Shown: positions 8,444 through 11,985 of the stretch, piece after piece
Layout: every line of letters begins with the position of its first letter
How positions within the stretch are numbered: position 1 is the first letter of the stretch
Assembly: GCA_011046175.1 (NCBI GenBank)
Contig: DSBB01000550.1
Span: 1 to 11,985 of the forward strand
Direction of reading: 5' to 3'
DNA: 11,985 nucleotides
Source of the DNA: Candidatus Hydrogenedentota bacterium
GTDB lineage: Bacteria > Hydrogenedentota > Hydrogenedentia > Hydrogenedentales > CAITNO01
The notes under the pieces: model-generated
The model's database searches: none
The model's input: the letters and a program-made list of their open reading frames with translations, nothing else
Told to the model about the DNA's origin: nothing
Translations under genes and position numbers: made by a program

Positions 8444-8561
8444 GGCTGCGCCTCCGGAACAGGATGGGGACGCACGCCGGAGGACGCAAACACACGGAAA
8501 CAGAAATTTCGTCCATCATGTCCGTGTTGTCCATAGCGTCCGAGTATTGCCGTGTTCATTC
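8444..8561. other. 118-bp spacer between DUF6785-type gene and giant permease gene
   Basis: This is the only sizeable gap inside the cluster. It carries a 9-bp-period repeat (listed separately) near the upstream gene and the GGAGG ribosome-binding site of the giant permease at 8451-8455. I see no convincing terminator hairpin, so read-through from the upstream gene is plausible. A separate promoter for the downstream genes cannot be excluded. Confidence 0.5.
8511..8546. repeat. 9-bp-period GTCCnnnnn tandem array
   Basis: GTCC occurs at 8511, 8520, 8529 and 8538, exactly 9 bp apart, with five variable bases between copies (minus strand: GGAC every 9 bp). The variable bases are not identical, so this is a degenerate periodic array and not a simple tandem duplication. 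It starts 16 nt after the DUF6785-type stop codon. A related 9-bp-period array lies at 10999-11052. Confidence 0.75.
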
Positions 8562-10562
8562 CTACCACCCCCAGAACTGGTACACGCGCATATTGGCGAA
8601 AGTGCCGTAAATCATCCACAAACTGCCAACCACGAATTCGCCCAAAACCAGCCCGACAAAAAAAGGCAGCGCCGCGCGGTACATTTTTGCGCCGCCGTAA
8701 CGGCTGATCAGACTTTTCGCAAGCCATCCAAGAAAGAGAGGAAACCAGAGCCGTTCCATGCTCCATGAAGTGGCGGTGGCATAGCCCACCGGATGCCAGA
8801 GCCACCACGTGAATTTCATCCGAAGCGCGCCCAGAATCAGCGCAAACAGCAAGCCAATCCCGGTGGCCGAGGTGGCCGCCAACTGCGGTCGCTGCGGGAA
8901 CGTAAGCCATGCCGCCATCTTGTTCCAGGCTTCCGCAGAAAAGGCGTCGCCCGCAATGCGGCCGCCATAGCCGTGAATATACAAGGCATGGAGTATTGCC
9001 CACAGCGCCGAGGCAAGCCCGACAATGATGGCCACCACCATCGCCTTCATCATGGAACGGGAAAGTATGCGCGTAAGCTGCGCCGCCTTGAAGCCTTCCA
9101 TGCTGTGCGGCGAGAAATGAGCGCGATAAGCGCGATTAAACCAGAAAAACAAGGTAAACGCGGCAATGTTGCCCGTGCCCAGCGCGCGTGTGCCCAGCGC
9201 GTTGTGCATAAGCACATCCGGCCCCATGGCATGCAGGTCGTGGGCGGGCGGGCCGAGTTCGGCGCGCATACGCGCAATGGCTATCGAGTAAAGCAGGAAA
9301 ATGACGAAGAAAACAATCATCACCCAGAGCGACGCGCCCAACAGCATCCCCTGCGCCAGCAACACGCCGAAACAGGCGGCAAAAAGGATGAATACGGCGC
9401 GGTACGACATGGGCTCGCCCGAGGAATCAGCGCCGCCGGGCAACCCCAGTATGGAACGCCCCACCGCGATCAGATGCTGCCGGGACAAATAAATGGCGAG
9501 CAGGCCCAGCGCTATATAGCCGCCCGCCGCCTGCTCGTGCATGAAAGGAAAACCGGGCAGGTCATGTATGCCGATGGCGGAAGCCAACACCAGCTGCGCA
9601 CGATAGAAAATAAAGAAAAACCAGCAGCTGAACGCAAGATCGGCGGGAATGAAGAAGGACAAGCCTATCACAAACGGATACAGGTCTATCCGGGTCATGG
9701 CAATGGCGTTCCACGGGCGTTCCACAAAATAGTCCTGGAAAAGAAACGCCTCCACAATGGGGATATGCGGGAAGTTAGGGTTCAGGAAATGAATACCGTT
9801 GACAAGGTCAATCGTGCCGCTGATAACGAACGCCAGCCAGAACAATCGGCTTTTCAGAAGCCTGTCCAGTCCGGTCGAAATCATCATCGGAATTTGAATT
9901 ATGGGAAAACTTAACTTTTCCTTTTCCGTCCAATGCTTCCGAAAAAACAGATTCAAAGACAGCAATGCACCGACCAACGCAATGAGAAACACGCTCCAGA
10001 ACGCCAGCGGACGCGCCCATGCAAGCAGAATATCGGGGCGATAAAGAGACGCGTTGCCCACTGCAAGCCCATTCATTGCGTCCTTGTTTTCACTCAATAC
10101 AGCCCATTCCGGAATATGTTCCAGAATCACCACTTCCCAGTTGTTCATGGGATTTGCCGCGTAATTGGGATAGGCAAGCATGGGGATCATGACCTGAAGC
10201 AAATCGTGGCTGCAGAATGTGCCCGCAATGGACAACATCATGTAAATGGTCATCATCTCGCCGGGACTCAGCGCCCGTTCCGGCCATTTCTTCTCCACAT
10301 ACAGATTGACCAGACCAATAAGGAACAGCGCGAAGGTAACATGAAAAAAAAGGGAAATGGCCGTTGAATGCCCCGAATACCATATAAGTTCGGATTGTAC
10401 CACCCACAGCGCCAGCACCGGCATCAGCGCGCAGGCGATTGCCATGGCCCGGACGCTCACAAACTGCGCCGGAAAATCATCCCCGGTCAGCGAAACGCTG
10501 GAAACCGGTTTTCCCGCTGATGAGCGGGCGGAGGCCTCGTCCTTCGGGTGTTTACCGGCCAA
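8562..10562 (-). CDS. DUF6785/DUF6784-type polytopic membrane protein (OPT-like)
   Basis: This is a 666-residue protein (from the chosen start) with about 14 hydrophobic segments. It matches the DUF6785/DUF6784 pattern as I know it: EKLSFPIIQIP at 215-225, HEQAAGGY at 342-349, ARMRAELGPPAHDL at 430-443, and a C-terminal RYGGAKMYRAALPFF segment (621-635) followed by a GLVLGEFVVGSLW helix. No function is established for this family; a transport role is inferred from membrane topology and likeness to OPT proteins. The frame is open up to an ATG at 10712, but bases 10563-10712 lack the GC-rich third positions of the body and that ATG has no Shine-Dalgarno. I prefer TTG at 10560-10562, preceded by GGGAG at 9 nt and followed by coding-like composition. 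GTG at 10584-10586 is another option. It is the first gene of the cluster, with 118 nt to the next. Confidence 0.83.
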   Translation of the reverse strand: MAGKHPKDEASARSSAGKPVSSVSLTGDDFPAQFVSVRAMAIACALMPVLALWVVQSELIWYSGHSTAISLFFHVTFALFLIGLVNLYVEKKWPERALSPGEMMTIYMMLSIAGTFCSHDLLQVMIPMLAYPNYAANPMNNWEVVILEHIPEWAVLSENKDAMNGLAVGNASLYRPDILLAWARPLAFWSVFLIALVGALLSLNLFFRKHWTEKEKLSFPIIQIPMMISTGLDRLLKSRLFWLAFVISGTIDLVNGIHFLNPNFPHIPIVEAFLFQDYFVERPWNAIAMTRIDLYPFVIGLSFFIPADLAFSCWFFFIFYRAQLVLASAIGIHDLPGFPFMHEQAAGGYIALGLLAIYLSRQHLIAVGRSILGLPGGADSSGEPMSYRAVFILFAACFGVLLAQGMLLGASLWVMIVFFVIFLLYSIAIARMRAELGPPAHDLHAMGPDVLMHNALGTRALGTGNIAAFTLFFWFNRAYRAHFSPHSMEGFKAAQLTRILSRSMMKAMVVAIIVGLASALWAILHALYIHGYGGRIAGDAFSAEAWNKMAAWLTFPQRPQLAATSATGIGLLFALILGALRMKFTWWLWHPVGYATATSWSMERLWFPLFLGWLAKSLISRYGGAKMYRAALPFFVGLVLGEFVVGSLWMIYGTFANMRVYQFWGW

Positions 10563-10726
10563 TACGCAATTCTCCCGATGTTTCACGGCATAAACCGTTA
10601 ATTGAATCGTCTGAATGGCGACGCATGAACACGTTGGGTCCCACCGATATCCGGCTGGCGGCCCCCGCATTTTCCGTACCTGAACTTCCCGACCACTACG
10701 TATCCCACGCATGGCGCCATTAAAAA

Positions 10727-10755
10727 ATTATGCATAACCAGCCTGCTGAATGCAA
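10727..10755 (-). promoter_or_regulatory. Candidate sigma-70-like promoter for the operon
   Basis: On the minus strand CATAAT (10727-10732, 5 of 6 to consensus) lies 17 nt after TTGCAT (10750-10755, 3 of 6). The -10 box sits in the perfect 10-bp palindrome TTATGCATAA (10728-10737). A second candidate just upstream is TTGACG (10808-10813) with TAAAAT (10787-10792), which has better boxes but only a 15-nt spacer. Either would place the start of transcription 150-220 nt before the preferred TTG start. This is consensus matching only. Confidence 0.35.
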
Positions 10756-10816
10756 CTGCACAGATATATGTTTGTATCTATGTAACATTTTAGCCGTCTG
10801 GCGTAAACGTCAATCA

Positions 10817-10852
10817 TCAGTCTGCGTCATTGCGAAGGAGCGCTGCGACTGA
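10817..10852. repeat. REP-like 'GTCATTGCGA' element bounded by TCAGTC/GACTGA
   Basis: The core GTCATTGCGAAGGAGCG (10826-10842) closely resembles a dispersed repeat I know from many unrelated bacterial genomes (GTCATTGCGAGGAGCG followed by AAGCGACGAAGC). It is enclosed by a perfect 6-bp inverted repeat, TCAGTC (10817-10822) and GACTGA (10847-10852). It is non-coding. It may be mobilised by REP-associated Y1 transposases, a remnant of which lies at 11590-11718. Confidence 0.55.
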
Positions 10853-10882
10853 AGATATCTCTTAACCCCGGATTTCGGCGGG

Positions 10883-10915
10883 CTGTCGCCCTTCTCCTAT
10901 GGATATGGGGGACAG
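10883..10915. repeat. Imperfect inverted repeat, REP-like hairpin
   Basis: CTGTCGCCC (10883-10891) can pair with GGGGGACAG (10907-10915) at 8 of 9 positions over a 15-nt loop. The right arm belongs to a 'GGGGGACAGTCACC' word of the kind often found near IS200-like transposases. No T-run follows on either strand, so it is not a terminator. Confidence 0.5.
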
Positions 10916-10998
10916 TCACCTATTAAAAATGCTTAATCTATAAATTTTTCGCCATCCTTTATATTCCCGAAAGCGGGTATAGGTATCACTCGTTCCTC

Positions 10999-11052
10999 AT
11001 CTTGCCGATCCCGTTTTCTCCCTACATCCTGTAAATCCTGGCCATACTGTCA
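10999..11052. repeat. 9-bp-period degenerate array, ATCCTGnnn
   Basis: Six consecutive 9-bp units begin at 10999 (ATCTTG), 11008 (ATCCCG), 11017 (TCTCCC, poor), 11026 (ATCCTG), 11035 (ATCCTG) and 11044 (ATACTG), each followed by three variable bases. The 9-bp period equals that of the array at 8511-8546, and both share RTCC at the unit start on the plus strand. Together with 10713-11199 this is non-coding as far as I can see. Confidence 0.6.
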
Positions 11053-11058
11053 TTACAC

Positions 11059-11082
11059 AAAAAAGTAAACGCCTCCGTTTAC
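11059..11082 (-). terminator. Rho-independent terminator, minus strand
   Basis: Read on the minus strand, a perfect 7-bp stem GTAAACG/CGTTTAC (11076-11082 and 11065-11071) with a GAGG loop is followed at once by T6 (11059-11064). Two A-T pairs and a G-T can extend the stem. It would stop transcription entering from the right, isolating the cluster that starts near 10700. The only minus-strand coding trace upstream is the transposase remnant. Confidence 0.8.
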
Positions 11083-11199
11083 CTTCTGCCCGACTATGTT
11101 CACCGTTTCACCCGTTGCTATTCAAAGCTGAACACCTACTAGCATGCAAACGCCGTCGGTTATTATACGGAAAGATATATCCCACAAAGGAGAACTGTC

Positions 11200-11403
11200 A
11201 TGCAACGCAATAACCGGAACACAGGAACAGACGCAAGCGTAGCGAGGACCGAGCGTAAACGGTTCTGTTTTTGGTTCCGTGAAAACAACAATATATTGTG
11301 GCATAATGCAGAAAGACAACAACTTATTGCGCTTTTAAGCACAAAGTACCCAAAAAATAACCTCCAGAAACGTTCAAAAACGTCGAAAAAAGCAAATAAA
11401 TGA
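11200..11403 (+). CDS. Hypothetical small basic protein (67 aa), uncertain
   Basis: I do not recognise this protein. The support is an AAAGGAG Shine-Dalgarno 7 nt before the ATG and a 67-codon open frame. The product is strongly basic and polar, with an Arg/Lys-rich first half, a central hydrophobic stretch (LIALL at about 42-46) and a Lys-rich tail ending SKTSKKANK. Third codon positions are AT-rich, unlike the operon, so if real it comes from a different compositional background. Against it: the segment 11215-11279 contains a nested imperfect inverted repeat (CGGAAC/GTTCCG, ACAGA/TCTGT, ACGC/GCGT), which could instead mark a structured or repeat element. No good promoter was found; an isolated TATTAT sits upstream. 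No terminator is evident. Confidence 0.4.
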   Translation: MQRNNRNTGTDASVARTERKRFCFWFRENNNILWHNAERQQLIALLSTKYPKNNLQKRSKTSKKANK

Positions 11404-11456
11404 TGAAAAAAAAGTGAAAAAACGTCTCAAAAAATAGCGATTTTGCCCTGTTTTTA

Positions 11457-11528
11457 TGCCGGTCACCATACCGGCACGTAACGAGTGACCAGAAAATTAA
11501 TCAGGGTCGGCACCGAGGGCTTGCCGGC
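11457..11528. repeat. Pair of GC-rich hairpins (REP/BIME-like)
   Basis: The first hairpin has a perfect 7-bp stem, TGCCGGT (11457-11463) with ACCGGCA (11470-11476), and a 6-nt loop. The second pairs GTCGGCA (11506-11512) with TGCCGGC (11522-11528), including one G-T pair. An alternative pairing, GGTCAC (11461-11466) with GTGACC (11485-11490), competes with the first. Neither is followed by a T-run. Their place just beyond the transposase remnant fits REP sequences flanking such genes. Confidence 0.55.
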
Positions 11529-11535
11529 TCGATAC

Positions 11536-11579
11536 GAATTGCATTTCGTAACGCACTTGCTCTTGAAATTGTATTTCGT
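11536..11579. repeat. Short direct repeat TTGYATTTCGT, 30-bp period
   Basis: TTGCATTTCGT (11539-11549) and TTGTATTTCGT (11569-11579) are 30 bp apart with one mismatch. The first copy sits in a near-palindrome, ACGAATTGCATTTCGT (14 of 16 symmetric). It lies immediately beyond the end of the transposase remnant. Confidence 0.55.
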
Positions 11580-11589
11580 CTTCCCGCCC

Positions 11590-11718
11590 TCACGGCCAGG
11601 GCAACGCATCAATCTCCAACACGCTGTGGTCGCTGCACTCATAATTCCACGCTGACGAATACCGCCAGTGCTCCGGCAGGTCTACATGCCCCCGACGCAC
11701 CGATACGATTTTGGAACG
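11590..11718 (-). pseudogene. C-terminal remnant of a REP-associated (IS200-like, Y1) transposase
   Basis: The minus-strand frame from 11718 ends in TGA at 11590-11592 and encodes about 42 residues, including RGHVDLPEHWRYSSAWNY and a terminal LEIDALPWP. This is the familiar C-terminal end of REP-associated tyrosine transposases (pattern: G-V-x-x-P-E-x-W-x-Y-S-S-A-x-x-Y, then L-E-I/V-D). The catalytic HUH and Tyr region is absent. Upstream, the frame runs into the CCCTAAA repeat tract and meets a stop within it, and there is no start codon. The 5' three-quarters of the gene has therefore been lost, with the break at about 11718-11728. The real family member would be about 150-250 residues. It lies among hairpins and short repeats of the kind these enzymes act on. 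Confidence 0.75.
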
Positions 11719-11727
11719 AGCCGAAAA

Positions 11728-11763
11728 CCCTAAACTTTCTAAACCCTAAACCCTAAACCCTAA
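11728..11763. repeat. CCCTAAA heptanucleotide tract
   Basis: CCCTAAA occurs at 11728-11734, 11744-11750 and 11751-11757, and the tract ends in CCCTAA at 11758-11763. A degenerate 9-bp stretch (CTTTCTAAA) interrupts it after the first unit. On the minus strand the unit is TTTAGGG. It starts about 10 bp beyond the transposase remnant and ends 23 bp before the -35 box of the next gene. Confidence 0.85.
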
Positions 11764-11767
11764 TCGC

Positions 11768-11780
11768 GCCCCGTGGGGGC
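11768..11780. other. GCCCC-GTG-GGGGC hairpin
   Basis: A perfect 5-bp G/C stem with a 3-nt loop lies just upstream of the -35 box at 11786. It is too short and lacks a proper T-run for a confident terminator. It could equally be an operator-like site or a repeat-tract boundary. Confidence 0.4.
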
Positions 11781-11785
11781 TGTCT

Positions 11786-11815
11786 TTGACATTCGCCCGC
11801 GCATTCAGACATGAT
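11786..11815 (+). promoter_or_regulatory. Candidate sigma-70 promoter for the gene at 11856
   Basis: A perfect -35 box TTGACA (11786-11791) is followed, 18 nt later, by CATGAT (11810-11815, 4 of 6 to the -10 consensus). Transcription would start near 11822, giving a leader of about 34 nt before the ATG. Confidence 0.5.
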
Positions 11816-11855
11816 GATAGGGGCATGGCAGCGTAAACACAAGTAAGGATTTATT

Positions 11856-11985
11856 ATGGCAGTAATCAAAGACATGAAAAGCGGCGGCGGCATTCAGGTC
11901 ATCCCGCTGCATGAGATACAGACGACCATGCTGGAGCGTATGGAGAGCCATGACGACACGGGCGTGGCGGATGCGGTGGATATTC
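11856..11985 (+). CDS. Hypothetical protein, 5' part only (runs off window)
   Basis: An ATG at 11856, with TAAGGA (11844-11849) 6 nt upstream and a good -35 box further up, opens a frame of 43 codons to the window edge. The N-terminus reads MAVIKDMKSGGGIQVIPLHE, then a polar, Asp/Glu-rich stretch (ESHDDTGVADAVDI). There is no signal peptide or membrane helix in the visible part, and codon use is GC-rich at third positions, so it looks like genuine coding sequence. I do not recognise the family from 43 residues. Confidence 0.75.
   Translation, partial: MAVIKDMKSGGGIQVIPLHEIQTTMLERMESHDDTGVADAVDI

Noticed and set aside
8440..8557. 39-codon minus-strand ORF (MNTAILGRY...) in the spacer, whose TGA overlaps the giant gene's ATG as ATGA
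   Set aside because: The overlap looks like translational coupling, but the frame is Arg/His-rich, its ribosome-binding site is too close to the start, and it runs through the 9-bp periodic array. Chance is the simpler explanation.
8793..9914. Plus-strand open frame of 373 codons antisense to the DUF6785-type gene
   Set aside because: The product is His/Gln/Arg-rich low-complexity sequence typical of the reverse complement of GC-rich membrane-protein codons. It has no domain signature, and the opposite strand clearly encodes a membrane protein.
10968..10979. CCCG-AAAG-CGGG hairpin
   Set aside because: The stem is only 4 bp with a mismatch before any extension and no T-run on either strand; too weak to call as a functional element.
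11122..11322. Minus-strand 66-codon ORF upstream of the terminator at 11059-11082
   Set aside because: It starts with TTG, has no Shine-Dalgarno, and gives a Cys/Val-rich product with no coding signature. The plus-strand ORF over the same bases has the better ribosome-binding site.

Overview
The window is about 12 kb of moderately GC-rich bacterial DNA. One minus-strand gene cluster fills roughly 217-10562, and a gene-poor, repeat-rich stretch of about 1.3 kb follows on the right. The OPT-like/DUF6785-type membrane proteins, the giant fused peptidase-permease, and the 9-bp-period intergenic repeats suggest an uncultivated lineage of the Planctomycetota/Lentisphaerota/Hydrogenedentota/Sumerlaeota kind. 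This placement rests on recalled family distribution, not on a marker gene, so it is tentative.

The cluster is transcribed right to left: (1) a DUF6785/DUF6784-type polytopic membrane protein (8562-10562); (2) a 1552-residue membrane protein with an M28 aminopeptidase-like ectodomain, a protease-associated-like insert, a carboxypeptidase-regulatory-like beta domain, extra membrane helices, a full FtsX/MacB-type permease and an unrecognised cytoplasmic tail (3785-8443); (3) an OPT-like 'peptide transporter' (1667-3784); (4) a minimal 230-residue FtsX-type permease without a large external domain (962-1654); (5) a MacB/LolD-type ABC ATPase (217-957). Genes 2-5 are separated by 0, 12 and 4 nt, with Shine-Dalgarno sites lying in or over the preceding stop codons, so they are almost certainly one operon. 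Gene 1 is 118 nt upstream of gene 2.

The simplest reading is an asymmetric type VII (mechanotransmission, LolCDE/MacB-like) ABC complex. The ATPase would drive a heterodimer of the small permease and the giant permease, and it is co-expressed with one or two OPT-like secondary transporters. In the M28-like ectodomain nearly every expected zinc-binding and catalytic position is substituted. It therefore looks like a pseudo-enzyme (compare nicastrin and the transferrin receptor), perhaps a peptide- or protein-binding domain on the outside of the membrane. This architecture is the most interesting item here.

The right flank (10713-11855) holds a candidate operon promoter, a REP-like 'GTCATTGCGA' element, a hairpin pair, a 9-bp-period array, a textbook minus-strand terminator, a 67-codon small ORF with a strong ribosome-binding site, more hairpins, the C-terminal remnant of a REP-associated (IS200-like Y1) transposase, and a tract of CCCTAAA heptamers abutting that remnant. 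A new plus-strand gene with a good promoter and ribosome-binding site begins at 11856 and runs off the window. The far left (1-216) is non-coding apart from a two-copy 28-bp direct repeat.
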